Positions 48,039-57,767 of a stretch of 64,000 nucleotides of DNA are shown in pieces. Position 1 is the stretch's first letter. Each line of letters begins with the position of its first letter. Under the pieces are notes generated by a model. That model saw only the letters and a list, made by a program, of their open reading frames with translations. It was not told where the DNA came from and did no database searches. The translations under genes and the position numbers were made by a program. Source of the DNA: Pseudoalteromonas viridis (GTDB taxonomy: Bacteria > Pseudomonadota > Gammaproteobacteria > Enterobacterales > Alteromonadaceae); contig NZ_CP072425.1 in the NCBI RefSeq assembly GCF_017742995.1, positions 868,001 to 932,000 of the forward strand, given 5' to 3'.

Positions 48039-48713
48039 CTACTCGGCATAGATCACCTGTAAATCGCAGTTAAAAATGGGAATGGCTGCATAACTGCGAT
48101 GCCCCATCACCTGGTAAGTAGCAGCTGGTTTCTCTCCAAATCGCGTCTGTACTGTGTGTGACGTAACTTGATAGGCTTGCTGCATGGCCCCCTGACCACT
48201 ATCCCAGATCAGAGTTAGGTAAGGATGGTTATAGAGCCACTTCCCTTGCGTCATTGTGCCCGTAAGCAACCAGTCTCCCGTTGCCTTTAGTTCAATCTGA
48301 AATGCGTCCAACGCGCAATTATGTGAAAACACCACCTCAGGCAGGGCCACTTGCGTCCGCTCACCGGGAAAGTACAGGCCGTAATTTCCTTCACTAAAAC
48401 GATGATATTCGCCATTAAACTCTTGCACATCGAGCCCGCTATACCCTAACGCTTGTACCACCTCAGACAGCTGCGCGATCAGCACATCATTTTGATCCGC
48501 GGGAAAACGATTCAGGCGAACAGTATCACTGTCACTGTTGTACTGTGCAGGCACAGCAAGGTCATTCAAGACGTAATTTATATTGGCCTGCTCTAACTGA
48601 CTCACCAACCTCTTTTGCTCTGAATCATCTAAAGACGAGTGGAACACATGTACCACAGGGTGAGTGCTGCAGGCGCTCAGCAACACGCACCCAACCAACG
48701 ACCATAACCGCAT
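48039..48713 (-). CDS. Hypothetical lipoprotein
   Basis: 224 residues behind AAGGAA. A signal peptide with lipobox (VLLSACSTHP, Cys near 15) marks a lipoprotein. Residues 25-80 (VVHVFHSSLDDSEQKRLVSQL and ALGYSGLDVQEF) look alpha/beta; residues 100-220 look beta-rich (LTGTMTQGKWL, YQVMGHRSYAAI). Only two other Cys, which could form a disulfide. I do not recognise a family. Confidence 0.65.
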   Translation of the reverse strand: MRLWSLVGCVLLSACSTHPVVHVFHSSLDDSEQKRLVSQLEQANINYVLNDLAVPAQYNSDSDTVRLNRFPADQNDVLIAQLSEVVQALGYSGLDVQEFNGEYHRFSEGNYGLYFPGERTQVALPEVVFSHNCALDAFQIELKATGDWLLTGTMTQGKWLYNHPYLTLIWDSGQGAMQQAYQVTSHTVQTRFGEKPAATYQVMGHRSYAAIPIFNCDLQVIYAE

Positions 48714-48797
48714 GAAAATTCCTTATTCTTATTATTATGGTCTGAGTAAATCACAGTCGCTTAAGCGCTGTCCAATGTGTCAGCACATCTCGCGGGT

Positions 48798-49070
48798 TCA
48801 ATGACTGCGTGTCAGCCAGTTTTGCACTGCGGTTTTAGGATACACAATCTCTTTAAATAAACGATGGCGCTCAAACTTCAGGTCGCTTTCCTGACTGGGT
48901 AAGCCAGCTTGTACCTGGCTATGATGTTCATTAAATCGTGAGATCAGTGTCAATTTGTCTCTGCCCTGATTGAGCTGAGTATTGAGATAACCACGCACAT
49001 CATCTGCTGTCATTAACCCCGATGCCTCTAAGTTCATCAGATCTTTTTTTAGTGCAGAACGGATCCCCAT
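48798..49070 (-). CDS. Small hypothetical protein
   Basis: 90 residues, mostly helical and charged, with an AGGAG site 9 bases before the ATG at 49070, so it is likely real. Begins MGIRSALKKDLMNLEASGL and ends KTAVQNWLTRSH. No signal, Cys or membrane segment. No family recognised. Confidence 0.6.
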   Translation of the reverse strand: MGIRSALKKDLMNLEASGLMTADDVRGYLNTQLNQGRDKLTLISRFNEHHSQVQAGLPSQESDLKFERHRLFKEIVYPKTAVQNWLTRSH

Positions 49071-49276
49071 GGAGTGTCTCCTGTTGTCATAATTTACAAA
49101 AGCCGCAGCGAATGACTGCTAAAAGCGACGGCCCTGGGCCGCCCGACTCCGATCGGCGTGCAAGATACACACCAAATGCTGCAATTACATTAAAGACACG
49201 GTGACAAACGAAAAAGTTTCGTGGTTCACCGCAGCGTCGCGCTATACTGTCGCAAAACATCCAGTGAGGTTGTGAT

Positions 49277-49675
49277 ATGAATCAAGAATTTATCGAAATT
49301 GAGCTCGAAGAAGAGCCAATTGAACTTTGTAACCTATTAAAAGTATTAGACTTTGCAGAAAGTGGCGGGCAAGCAAAGCAGCTTATTGCGGCAGGATATG
49401 TGGGCGTTAACGGCGAGCTTTGTACGGTTAAACGCAAGAAATTGTACGCCGGTGACACTCTCTATTTTAACGAAGAAACCTTTATGCTCACCCTGGCAGA
49501 AGGTGCCATTCCCGCCGAGCGTGGCCAGCCAACACCACCAGTTGCGCACCAAAGCAGTGCACCTGCAGCCTCTGATAAAGGCAAAAAGTCTAGCCAGTCA
49601 GGCAAAAAGCGACGCAATAAGCAAAAAAATAATGTCGACAGTGTGACGGGCAGAAAGCCCATTTCGTTTGGATAA
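49277..49675 (+). CDS. S4-domain RNA-binding protein (YbcJ-like) with basic tail
   Basis: 132 residues. An S4 RNA-binding domain occupies about 15-75 (LLKVLDFAESGGQAKQLIAAGYVGVNGELC), close to E. coli YbcJ. The C-terminal 50 residues are an added Lys/Ser/Gln-rich tail (KGKKSSQSGKKRRNKQKN), likely to bind RNA non-specifically. Probably ribosome- or RNA-associated. It is 15 bases upstream of the thioesterase gene. Confidence 0.82.
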   Translation: MNQEFIEIELEEEPIELCNLLKVLDFAESGGQAKQLIAAGYVGVNGELCTVKRKKLYAGDTLYFNEETFMLTLAEGAIPAERGQPTPPVAHQSSAPAASDKGKKSSQSGKKRRNKQKNNVDSVTGRKPISFG

Positions 49676-49690
49676 ACCGGAGCGTATCAC

Positions 49691-50131
49691 ATGAGTATCT
49701 GGTATCGACCTGTCACTTTGGCAGAGTGTCAGGCGCTGGATGAAGGCCATCACCAAAAAGGCACCCTGATGAAAACCTTAGGGATCAGCATCAGTGAAAT
49801 TGGCGATGATTACCTGGTAGCCACTATGTCGGCAACCCCGGCACACCACAATCCGCTTGGCATGGTCCACGGCGGTGCCAATGTGGCACTGGCCGAAACC
49901 GTGGCCAGCTATGCGGCCAACTTTGTGGTCGACTTTGAGCAATTTTATTGTGTTGGTCAGGAGATCAACGCCAATCACCTTAAAGCATCACGCAATGGCA
50001 CCCTCACCGCCACAGCCCGGCCTTTGCACTTGGGTCGGCGCACTTCGGTCTGGGAGGTGAAAATCGTCAATGCACGGGGCGAGCTCTGCTGTGTTGCCCG
50101 TATGACCGCCGCCGTTGTTGAACGTCGATGA
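49691..50131 (+). CDS. Hotdog-fold thioesterase (PaaI/YdiI-like)
   Basis: 146 residues. The PaaI-type signature HHNPLGMVHGGANVALAETVASYAAN (active-site HGG and catalytic Glu region, about 55-80) is clear, followed by EINANHLKASRNG, typical of YdiI/MenI-like acyl-CoA thioesterases. The specific acyl substrate is unknown. Confidence 0.85.
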   Translation: MSIWYRPVTLAECQALDEGHHQKGTLMKTLGISISEIGDDYLVATMSATPAHHNPLGMVHGGANVALAETVASYAANFVVDFEQFYCVGQEINANHLKASRNGTLTATARPLHLGRRTSVWEVKIVNARGELCCVARMTAAVVERR

Positions 50132-50221
50132 CATTAACCACTGCCCGTTTGATATAGCGCAAATCTTTTTATTATTTACAATAGCACAATGATCTCAAGC
50201 CAAATTCAGGAGGCTGAGATC

Positions 50222-50440
50222 ATGCTCCCGCAAAAACGCCAGATTGTTATTCTCCACTGTGTGATTGTCTGCGGATTGTTACTCATTTTCACCGGTCACA
50301 CCCTGCTAAGCGCACAGTGGCTCGCAGAGCTGGGCCCCACAGGGTATGCCCTCGGTGCAGCCTGCATTGCCATTGGCCTGATCTGCTCCTTGCCCACCAA
50401 AATCTATCTGACTATCCTGCTGATGCGCAGAGAAAAGTAA
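50222..50440 (+). CDS. Small two-helix membrane protein
   Basis: 72 residues from the ATG at 50222, behind an AGGAGG site; an in-frame start at 50189 is less likely. Two hydrophobic segments (about 9-28 and 38-58: VIVCGLLLIFTGHTLL and GYALGAACIAIGLICSL), ending in basic RREK, inside-facing. No family recognised. Confidence 0.65.
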   Translation: MLPQKRQIVILHCVIVCGLLLIFTGHTLLSAQWLAELGPTGYALGAACIAIGLICSLPTKIYLTILLMRREK

Positions 50441-50526
50441 CGGCCGCGTTACTGCTGAGCGTGATTTTGCCTCCATGCAGGCATTTCGCTACAATTTCTC
50501 TCTCAGTTTTTCACTCAGATATATCC

Positions 50527-51618
50527 ATGGACCACATAGATACAGTGATCATTGGCGCCGGAGTCGTGGGCTTAAGCATCGCAGCCCGCCTCAGTCAGAC
50601 CCGCCCGGTGCTGGTCATCGACCAGATGGGGCAATTCGGCGAACACACCAGCAGCCGCAACAGCGAAGTGATCCATGCCGGGCTCTATTATGATGAGCAC
50701 AGCCTCAAAGCACGCCTGTGTGTGCGTGGCAAAGCCTTGCTGTATGAGCATTGCGAGCGCTTCCACGTACCGGCTAAACGACTCGGTAAAATTTTATTTG
50801 CGCGCACAGCCGCAGAGCAAGACAAGCTGGCAGCTATCGAGGTGCAGGCAAAACGCAATGGCGTACACGACCTGACACCACTTAGCCAGGCACAAATTAA
50901 CGAGATGGCCCCCGGACTGCGTGCAACTGCAGCACTGTTTTCTCCGTCTACCGGCATTGTCGACAGTCATCAGCTGATGCTGTCTCTGGTACATCAGCTG
51001 GAGCACGCAGGTGGTAACCTGGTCTGCCACACCCGCTTTGACTCGGCACACCCAACGACCAACGGGTTTGACCTGGCTCTGGATTGTGACGGCGAAGGCT
51101 TTAAACTGAGCTGTAATACGCTGATCAATGCAGGCGGCCTGTTTGCACAGGATAATGCCAAACGCATCCATGGGCTGGCAACAAACCACATTCCACAAAG
51201 CCATTTATGTCGTGGTCAGTATTTTTGTTATCAGGGTGCCCATCCATTTCATCATCTTATCTATCCAATGCCGGAGCAACACGGCCTGGGGATACACGCC
51301 ACGTTAGACATGGCCGGTCAGCTCAGGTTTGGGCCAGACACCCAGTTTATTGATAAGCTGGATTACCAGGTGGACGCTCAGGCAAAAGCCCACTTTGTGG
51401 CAGCCATCCAAAGCTACTGGCCCGCACTGGACCCTGAGCGGTTGCAGCCGGACTATGCGGGAATAAGACCTAAGCTATATCGAAGTCAGGGGCAGGATTT
51501 TGTGATTGAAGGGCACCATCACCATGGGGTTAACGGTCTTATCAACCTGTTTGGTATTGAATCACCCGGGCTGACCGCCAGTCTGGCGATCGCCGAGTAT
51601 GTTGAAGCACAACTATAG
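50527..51618 (+). CDS. lhgO: L-2-hydroxyglutarate oxidase-like FAD oxidoreductase
   Basis: 363 residues from the ATG at 50527 (MDHIDTVIIGAGVVGLSIAAR, the FAD dinucleotide-binding fold GxGxxG). Upstream in-frame sequence from 50317 overlaps another gene and is not coding. Other features: HTSSRNSEVIHAGLYY, CNTLINAGGLFAQDNA, and the C-terminal YAGIRPKLYRSQGQDFVIEG. This matches the DAO-family LhgO type; the substrate is inferred from family. Confidence 0.85.
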   Translation: MDHIDTVIIGAGVVGLSIAARLSQTRPVLVIDQMGQFGEHTSSRNSEVIHAGLYYDEHSLKARLCVRGKALLYEHCERFHVPAKRLGKILFARTAAEQDKLAAIEVQAKRNGVHDLTPLSQAQINEMAPGLRATAALFSPSTGIVDSHQLMLSLVHQLEHAGGNLVCHTRFDSAHPTTNGFDLALDCDGEGFKLSCNTLINAGGLFAQDNAKRIHGLATNHIPQSHLCRGQYFCYQGAHPFHHLIYPMPEQHGLGIHATLDMAGQLRFGPDTQFIDKLDYQVDAQAKAHFVAAIQSYWPALDPERLQPDYAGIRPKLYRSQGQDFVIEGHHHHGVNGLINLFGIESPGLTASLAIAEYVEAQL

Positions 51619-51619
51619 G

Positions 51620-52129
51620 TTAAATGCCTTCGAGCTTTTTGCTGCGCTCCTGCATCAGTTTTTCGATGTTCTGCGCATCCTGAACCAGCTTTTTTATGTC
51701 GGTCGGGCTCATGTTGGCGGGCAGATCTTTGGGAATGCGGCCGGCATCCTGTTGCTCTTTTAACTGCTTAAGGATCTCGGTATTTTCCGCCGCCATAATG
51801 GTGATTTTGCTCGGATCCAGCGTCATTTCTTCACTCTGCCCGCGGGCATTTGGCCGATCTGAATAGTGCCAGTTGCCCTGGGCGTCCTGCCATTTATAGA
51901 TTTTTGCGGGTTTTTCTTGCGCTGTTTGCTCATCTTTACTGCTAACCATATCTACGGCTTTATCTAGCTGCTGCTTGGATTCACTCAACACTTGCTGGGC
52001 CTGCGTCTGCGCCTTGCCGAGGATATCATCCAGGCTGAGCCAGGTACGGCCGTCGGGCCGCTTTAAAACAAACAGCGATGCCACGCCGACCAGCATCACC
52101 ATAATTAACAGATAACTTGCGTACTTCAT
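51620..52129 (-). CDS. DUF4124 domain-containing protein
   Basis: 169 residues. A signal-anchor (MKYASYLLIMVMLVGVASLFVL) is followed by a coiled-coil region (about 35-70) and a DUF4124 domain with its signature IYKWQDAQGNWHYSDRPN (about 81-98). Ends with a helical tail. Likely anchored in the inner membrane facing the periplasm. The ATG overlaps the stop of the next upstream gene (ATGA), so the two are coupled. Confidence 0.83.
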   Translation of the reverse strand: MKYASYLLIMVMLVGVASLFVLKRPDGRTWLSLDDILGKAQTQAQQVLSESKQQLDKAVDMVSSKDEQTAQEKPAKIYKWQDAQGNWHYSDRPNARGQSEEMTLDPSKITIMAAENTEILKQLKEQQDAGRIPKDLPANMSPTDIKKLVQDAQNIEKLMQERSKKLEGI

Positions 52130-52917
52130 TGCGGCACTCCTTTTATATCGAGGCCATACTTTAACAGTATAGAGCGATATTCGGTAGAGTCGCGAAAGCG
52201 CTTAAAGAAATCACGAAATTGTGCGCAGCCTTTTAGTCCCAGCGCACTGCGATTAAACTGTAACTGTAATGCCGCGGTATCGACCACCTGATGCACTTTA
52301 AGCGCAGTGACAAATTTGGGATTGCTTAGCTGAAGCCAGCGAATGGTAGGCAGGCTCATAAAAGCAAAGCGATGGTCTTCTTTCACCGGCGACGCCAGCG
52401 CATCCAGCATCTCCCGCTCCGAGTAAAACAGCTTCTGCTGCAACTGCCCAAGTCTCAGTGCCTCCTCTACGGTCGGGTAGGTGTAGCCAAACCGGCCAAG
52501 CATAATGAAATCCTGATAACTCTGTGTGGGTACTACGGCGTCCTGATGGGTGATCAATACATCCTTCACCCAATATAGCCCTGGGCTCCAACACATCGGG
52601 CTGTCACCCCGGTACCAGGATTCTGACTCCATTCGCACCTGGATCCTGTCGTGGCTGATCAGCTTTTTTGAGCGCTCTTCCGGGATATAGTCCACATCCA
52701 CCGGCGCACCATCCAGAGTAAAATGGCTTAGCAGCTCAGGGAGCACACCGGGGCGCTCAGGGTCGCCGGTCACAAAAGGCGGAAAGGCGTTGTAGGGCAA
52801 GGCGACACGCAACACCGACAACTCGCTTCCTGTCGGTGGCAGGGGCGAGACAGCACTGTGACCACTGATTGACATCAGCCACAGCAACAGACCAAACAGA
52901 CTGCGTATTGAGCGCAT
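52126..52917 (-). CDS. Family-3 type periplasmic substrate-binding protein
   Basis: 263 residues from the ATG at 52917 (MRSIRSLFGLLLWLMSISGHSA), a signal peptide; the in-frame start at 53091 is rejected because it would read through the cysH terminator. The body resembles extracellular solute-binding family 3: VALPYNAFPPFVTGDPERPGV and a C-terminal RDFFKRFRDSTEYRSILLKY. No transporter genes are adjacent. It may serve as a sensor-like orphan binding protein. Coupled to DUF4124. Confidence 0.72.
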   Translation of the reverse strand: MRSIRSLFGLLLWLMSISGHSAVSPLPPTGSELSVLRVALPYNAFPPFVTGDPERPGVLPELLSHFTLDGAPVDVDYIPEERSKKLISHDRIQVRMESESWYRGDSPMCWSPGLYWVKDVLITHQDAVVPTQSYQDFIMLGRFGYTYPTVEEALRLGQLQQKLFYSEREMLDALASPVKEDHRFAFMSLPTIRWLQLSNPKFVTALKVHQVVDTAALQLQFNRSALGLKGCAQFRDFFKRFRDSTEYRSILLKYGLDIKGVPQ

Positions 52918-52978
52918 CGCATTCACCCACTCTTTTCCCTCGTTAGTCACAGTGTAGCGTTTCTGTCTCATTTGTGAC

Positions 52979-53014
52979 AAAAAAGCGGACCGGGCTGTAT
53001 CGCCGGGTCCGCTT
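52979..53014 (-). terminator. Terminator of cysJIH
   Basis: AAGCGGACC (52983-52991) pairs with GGTCCGCTT (53006-53014) around a 14-base loop; on the minus strand it ends in a T-run. It lies 27 bases after the cysH stop. Confidence 0.85.
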
Positions 53015-53041
53015 GTGATATTCGTGCTCTGACGGGGGCGT

Positions 53042-53782
53042 TTAAATGCCATCCCCGTCAATGTGTAAGCCACATTCCCGGTTAAGGCCAAAGAAACGGG
53101 TTTCTTCTTCGCTCATACCTGGCTCCAGTTTACGGGTGGTATGCACATCACCCATAGACACATAACCTTGCTCCCACAGCGGATGATAAGACAAGCCATG
53201 TTTGGTCAGATACTGATACACGTCGCGGTTGTGCCAGTCGATGATCGGATACACTTTCACCGTCCCTCGGCTGATCTCTAAGATCTGTTTATCGGCACGG
53301 GTCGAAGACTGCTGACGGCGTAAACCACTGAACCAGGTTCCAGCCTGTAACTCGTTCAGTGCACGGGTCATCGGCTCTACCTTGTTCAGGGTGTTATAGC
53401 GCTTAATGCCCTCTTCGCCCTGCTCCCACAGCTTACCGTACTTGGCTTCCTGCCACGCTGGGCCCTGCTCGGCGCGATAGACTTTCAGATTCAGGTTCAG
53501 CTGTTCAGTCAGCTCATCAATAAACCGATAGGTTTCCGGGAACAAATACCCGGTATCCGTCAGTACCACAGGAATATCCGCACGCTGACGGGTTACCAGA
53601 TGCAGCATCACCGCGGCCTGGATGCCAAAGCTGGACGACAAAATCGGGTTATCTGGCAAGTTTTCCAGTGCCCAAGCCACCCGCTCTTCAACACTCTTTT
53701 GCGCCAGCATGCCGTTGGCATCATTCAATAAAGCCTGCTGTGAGGCCTTATCCAGTGTCAGGATTTGTTTAAAGTCACTCAT
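53042..53782 (-). CDS. cysH: Phosphoadenosine phosphosulfate (PAPS) reductase
   Basis: Reduces PAPS to sulfite with thioredoxin. 246 residues: [15 protein letters not shown] (SSSFG nucleotide loop, near 49), [15 protein letters not shown], and the catalytic Cys in the C-terminal [11 protein letters not shown]. There are no extra iron-sulfur Cys pairs, so PAPS is preferred over APS. Last gene of cysJIH. Confidence 0.96.
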   Translation of the reverse strand: MSDFKQILTLDKASQQALLNDANGMLAQKSVEERVAWALENLPDNPILSSSFGIQAAVMLHLVTRQRADIPVVLTDTGYLFPETYRFIDELTEQLNLNLKVYRAEQGPAWQEAKYGKLWEQGEEGIKRYNTLNKVEPMTRALNELQAGTWFSGLRRQQSSTRADKQILEISRGTVKVYPIIDWHNRDVYQYLTKHGLSYHPLWEQGYVSMGDVHTTRKLEPGMSEEETRFFGLNRECGLHIDGDGI

Positions 53783-53846
53783 TACTCATTCCCAGTATTC
53801 CACCACAACTTAAAGCTGTGGTCAGGGGCGCCGAGCGCCCACTGTG

Positions 53847-55571
53847 TTATGCATGGAAGTCGGTTTTAGATACCTTCACTTCAGCCACAATTTCCTTACG
53901 GATCACAAAGTCACCAAAACATTCATCCGGCTGACGCTCTTTGGCCCACTGACCAATCAACTCGTCCAGTGCCGGCAGGTAAACCTCTTCACCGACATTC
54001 TCCAGATACAGTTTCGGGATCCGCGTCCCGGCTCGGTTACCGCCCAGGTATACGTTATATTTGCCCGGCCCTTTACCGACAAAGCCAATTTCTGCCAGCA
54101 TGGCACGGCCACAGCCGTTTGGACAACCCACCACACGCAAGATGATGTCGTCATCAGCAATTTCATGTTTGGCCAGGATAGCTTCGGTTTTTTCAATCAG
54201 CTCAGGCAGGTAACGCTCTGCTTCTGCCATGGCGAGCGGACACGTTGGCAAAGACACACAGGCCATCGAGTTCTTGCGCTGCTCGGTGTGCGTGTCATCG
54301 ATCAGGCCGTGTTCACGGGCCAGCTGCTCAATTTCCGCTTTTTGCTCAGCAGGCACGCCTGCAATGATCAGGTTCTGGTTTGCCGTCATGCGGAAATCGC
54401 CCTGATGGATCTCGGCAATCTTGCGACAACCGGTTTTCAGCGGCTTGCCCGGGTAATCCAAAATTCGGCCACTTTGAATAAATACCGTCAGGTGGTGCTT
54501 ACCATCAATGCCTTCAACCCAGCCAATGCGATCGCCACGATGGGTGAATTCATACGGACGGCTCGATGCAAAGGTCACACCGGCACGTTTTTCTACTTCC
54601 GCTTTAAACGCATCGGTACCAAAGGTATCCAGGGTATATTTGGTTTTCGCATTTTTACGATTCGCACGGTTACCCCAGTCACGCTGTACACCAACCACGT
54701 GTTCGGCTACCGCCAGCGTGTCGTCCAGGCTGATAAAACCAAAGTCATCCGCCTTACGTGGGTAGGTGTTCACATCACCATGAGTCATGGCCAGGCCACC
54801 GCCCACCAGAACGTTAAAGCCGACCAGCTTGCCGTCTTCAGCAATGGCGACAAAGTTCAGGTCGTTGGCGTGCACATCCACTTCGTTATTCGGTGGAATA
54901 GTCACTGTGGTTTTGAACTTACGCGGTAAGTAAGTGCTGCCTAACACCGGCTCTTCTTCGGTGGTTTCCTGCTTTTCACCGTTGAGCCAGATCTCGGCGT
55001 AGGCGCGGGTTTTTGGCAGCAAATGCTCAGAAATGCGTGCCGCCCACTCGTAGGCTTCCTGGTGTAGTTCAGACTCAACCGGGTTGGTGGTACACAGTAC
55101 GTTACGGTTTACGTCACCGGCGGTGGCGATGGAGTCAATGCCCACATCGTTCAGCGTCAGGTGCATTTCTTTAATGTGTGGCTTAAGTACACCGTGGAAC
55201 TGGAAGGTCTGACGCGTGGTCAGACGAATGCTGCCATACTCGGTTTTTTCTTCGGCAAACTTATCAATCGCCAGCCACTGATGTGGCTTGATGATCCCGC
55301 CCGGCATCCGCGCACGCAGCATCACGTTGTGCATCGGTTCCAGCTTTTGCTTGAGTCGCTCGGCACGAATGTCGCGGTCATCCTGCTGATACATGCCGTG
55401 AAAACGGATCAGCTGGAAGTTGTCGTCAGTAAATCCGCCGGTCAGCTGATCGCCCAGGTCGGTTTTAATGGTGCCACGCAGCAGGTTACTCTGGGTTTTC
55501 AAACGCTCGTTATCAGACAGTTTGGCGTTCGGGTCGAGCTTACTGTTGGGTTTGTAATCGCTATTGCTCAT
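53847..55571 (-). CDS. cysI: Sulfite reductase (NADPH) hemoprotein beta subunit
   Basis: Reduces sulfite to sulfide with a siroheme and a 4Fe-4S cluster. 574 residues. Cluster/siroheme ligands are in [19 protein letters not shown] and [17 protein letters not shown], the pair CxxxxxC and CxxxC. Siroheme-contact [13 protein letters not shown] is present. It is 54 bases downstream of cysJ. Confidence 0.97.
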   Translation of the reverse strand: MSNSDYKPNSKLDPNAKLSDNERLKTQSNLLRGTIKTDLGDQLTGGFTDDNFQLIRFHGMYQQDDRDIRAERLKQKLEPMHNVMLRARMPGGIIKPHQWLAIDKFAEEKTEYGSIRLTTRQTFQFHGVLKPHIKEMHLTLNDVGIDSIATAGDVNRNVLCTTNPVESELHQEAYEWAARISEHLLPKTRAYAEIWLNGEKQETTEEEPVLGSTYLPRKFKTTVTIPPNNEVDVHANDLNFVAIAEDGKLVGFNVLVGGGLAMTHGDVNTYPRKADDFGFISLDDTLAVAEHVVGVQRDWGNRANRKNAKTKYTLDTFGTDAFKAEVEKRAGVTFASSRPYEFTHRGDRIGWVEGIDGKHHLTVFIQSGRILDYPGKPLKTGCRKIAEIHQGDFRMTANQNLIIAGVPAEQKAEIEQLAREHGLIDDTHTEQRKNSMACVSLPTCPLAMAEAERYLPELIEKTEAILAKHEIADDDIILRVVGCPNGCGRAMLAEIGFVGKGPGKYNVYLGGNRAGTRIPKLYLENVGEEVYLPALDELIGQWAKERQPDECFGDFVIRKEIVAEVKVSKTDFHA

Positions 55572-55625
55572 CTTTATTCCTAAATTCTTACACTGTGACG
55601 GTGTGTACAGACTAATCCCGCAGGA

Positions 55626-57443
55626 TTAGTACACGTCTTTTTGATAGCGACCCGCGCTGCGTAACTCTTTGAGATACTCTTCAGCTTCCTCGTCGCTCTT
55701 GCCTGCATACTGCTTAACGATGTCTACTAATGCCTGATGAACGTCCTTGGCCATACGGCTGGCGTCTCCACACACATAAAAGTGCGCACCATTTTGCAAC
55801 CATGTATATACGTCCTGACCCTTTTCGCGTAAACGGTCCTGAACGTAGATTTTTTCTGCCTGATCCCGGCTAAAGGCCAGATCAATGCGATTCAGTACGC
55901 CTGATTTCACGTACTTTTGTAATTCAACCTGATACAGGAAATCCTGAGTAAAGTGCGGGTTACCGAAGAATAACCAGTTGTCGCCCTCAGCATCGCGTGC
56001 CTCGCGCTCTTGCAAGAAGGCGCGGAATGGCGCAATACCAGTACCCGGACCGACCATGATCACGGGCGTATTGTCATCTGCTGGCAAACGGAAATTGTCG
56101 TTATGCTCACTGAACACTTTAACTTGCGTGCCTTCCTCAACGCGGTGCGCCAGGAAGCCAGAGCAACCGCCCTGATGGGTTTCACCAAAGGCGTCAAACT
56201 CCACCAGACCCACAGTCAGGTGCACTTCTTCGTCCACTTCAGCCTGGCTCGACGCAATAGAATACAAGCGTGGCTGGATCTTACGACAGCTGTCGACCAG
56301 TGCCTGCGCACTGAGCGTACCAGGCTGTTGCTTGATGATATCGAAGATCTGACGCGCTTCGATGTACTCACGCAGCGCCGCTTTATCACCGGCCAGCGTA
56401 CTCAGCTCTGCGTTATTCGTTGCAGCCGCGTACTTTTCAACAAAGCCAGGGTAAGACTGAGTTAATTCAAGCTTTTCAATCAAGGCAGAGCGCAGTGTCA
56501 GCGTCTCGCTGCCCAGCGTGACTTCGCTGTCGCCTTCAAGACCAAGCAGAGCAATCACTTCGTCCACACGTTGTTCGTCATTGAGGAAGAAGACGCCCAG
56601 TGAATCACCCGGCTGATATTGAATGTCAGACCCTTCGAGCGAAATTTCGACGTGGCGAACATCTTTGGTCGAGTTACGGCCGGTGATCTTCTGCACCACA
56701 GAGATTTCTGCGCTGAACGGGTTTTGTTTGGTGTACTGGCTGGCATGGGCACCGGCCGTTGCCAGCGGCATGGCCACTACATTCGCACTGCCTTGCTGTT
56801 GCTGAGCCTTTAGCGCAGGCTCAAAGGCATCGAGTGCACTGTCAATCCAGGCTGTTGCCTGCTCTTCATAGTCTACGTCCAGATCAGCACGGGCAACCAC
56901 AGACTCGGCGCCCAGCTTTTGCAGGCGCTCTTCAAAATCAATGGCCGTCTGACAGAAAAATTCATAGCTTGAATCACCCAGGCCCAGCACTGCGATTTTA
57001 ACACCGTCCAGTTTAGGGGCTTTTTTACCGCCCAAAAAGGCATGCAAGGTTTCTGCGTCTTCAGGTGGCTCACCTTCACCATAAGTTGAAACAGCCACGG
57101 CAATAAATTGCTCTTTCTTCAGCGCCGCAGGCTTGTAGTCAGCCATATTAACCAGCTTGGTTTGCAGGCCGCGTGCTTTAGCAGCACTTTCTAATTGCGC
57201 CGCAACCCCTTTGGCATTACCGGTCTGCGAGCCGTATAAAATCGTCAAAGGTGCCGCTTCTGCAGCCGCCGCAGGTGCCTGCCCTAAGGTGCCGGCTAGT
57301 GCGGCGGTGTTGGCATTGGCAGCCAGATAACCACTGACCCAGGCCTGCTGGATCGGATTAAGCTCCGCCACTAACCCCTGTAATTTTTGCAGTTGTTCTT
57401 GTGTCAGCGGACTGGCCGCGGCACTGAGTTGACTTAACAACAT
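55626..57443 (-). CDS. cysJ: Sulfite reductase (NADPH) flavoprotein alpha subunit
   Basis: Transfers electrons from NADPH through FAD and FMN to CysI. 605 residues: a flavodoxin-like FMN domain (about 65-205; TILYGSQTGNAKGVA and STYGEGEPPEDAE), an FAD domain (RLYSIASSQAEVDEEVH), and an NADPH domain (GPGTGIAPFRAFLQER). It ends LRSAGRYQKDVY, the family's terminal Tyr. First gene of the operon. Confidence 0.97.
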   Translation of the reverse strand: MLLSQLSAAASPLTQEQLQKLQGLVAELNPIQQAWVSGYLAANANTAALAGTLGQAPAAAAEAAPLTILYGSQTGNAKGVAAQLESAAKARGLQTKLVNMADYKPAALKKEQFIAVAVSTYGEGEPPEDAETLHAFLGGKKAPKLDGVKIAVLGLGDSSYEFFCQTAIDFEERLQKLGAESVVARADLDVDYEEQATAWIDSALDAFEPALKAQQQQGSANVVAMPLATAGAHASQYTKQNPFSAEISVVQKITGRNSTKDVRHVEISLEGSDIQYQPGDSLGVFFLNDEQRVDEVIALLGLEGDSEVTLGSETLTLRSALIEKLELTQSYPGFVEKYAAATNNAELSTLAGDKAALREYIEARQIFDIIKQQPGTLSAQALVDSCRKIQPRLYSIASSQAEVDEEVHLTVGLVEFDAFGETHQGGCSGFLAHRVEEGTQVKVFSEHNDNFRLPADDNTPVIMVGPGTGIAPFRAFLQEREARDAEGDNWLFFGNPHFTQDFLYQVELQKYVKSGVLNRIDLAFSRDQAEKIYVQDRLREKGQDVYTWLQNGAHFYVCGDASRMAKDVHQALVDIVKQYAGKSDEEAEEYLKELRSAGRYQKDVY

Positions 57444-57767
57444 GATGATTGTTTCCCCATAACCCTTAGATAGCTTGCCCCGCCGAACTGCCCGGCGGTT
57501 CCACCCGCGCCCATAGATGCAATTCGGTCATTTTCTTAGCATGCAGGATACGCAACTCACCGCGCGACAAAAAGAACAGTATCTGCTTTGTTATTCCATT
57601 TGGTTATGGATATTCAAAAACTCCAAATAAAACAGATTAAAAATCATTGTACCGATTTTCACAATTAAAAAGTTAACGACAATGTAACAAAAACCCTTTA
57701 AACTCCCACTCGGTTTTTTACAACTAAACAACAATATAAATTAAAAATAGAACACGGGAATAATAAA
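57444..57767. promoter_or_regulatory. Regulatory region of cysJIH
   Basis: 324 bases between cysJ and the divergent nuclease gene, AT-rich near the nuclease. On the minus strand, a weak promoter TTGAAT (57612-57617) and ATAACA (57589-57594) has a 17-base spacer. The spacer holds an inverted repeat, TCCAT (57595-57599)/ATGGA (57606-57610), that could be a CysB or other operator. CysB sites are hard to call by eye. Confidence 0.35.

Noticed and set aside
52918-53091. N-terminal extension of the family-3 binding protein
   Set aside because: It spans the cysJIH terminator and lies before a clear signal peptide start at 52917.
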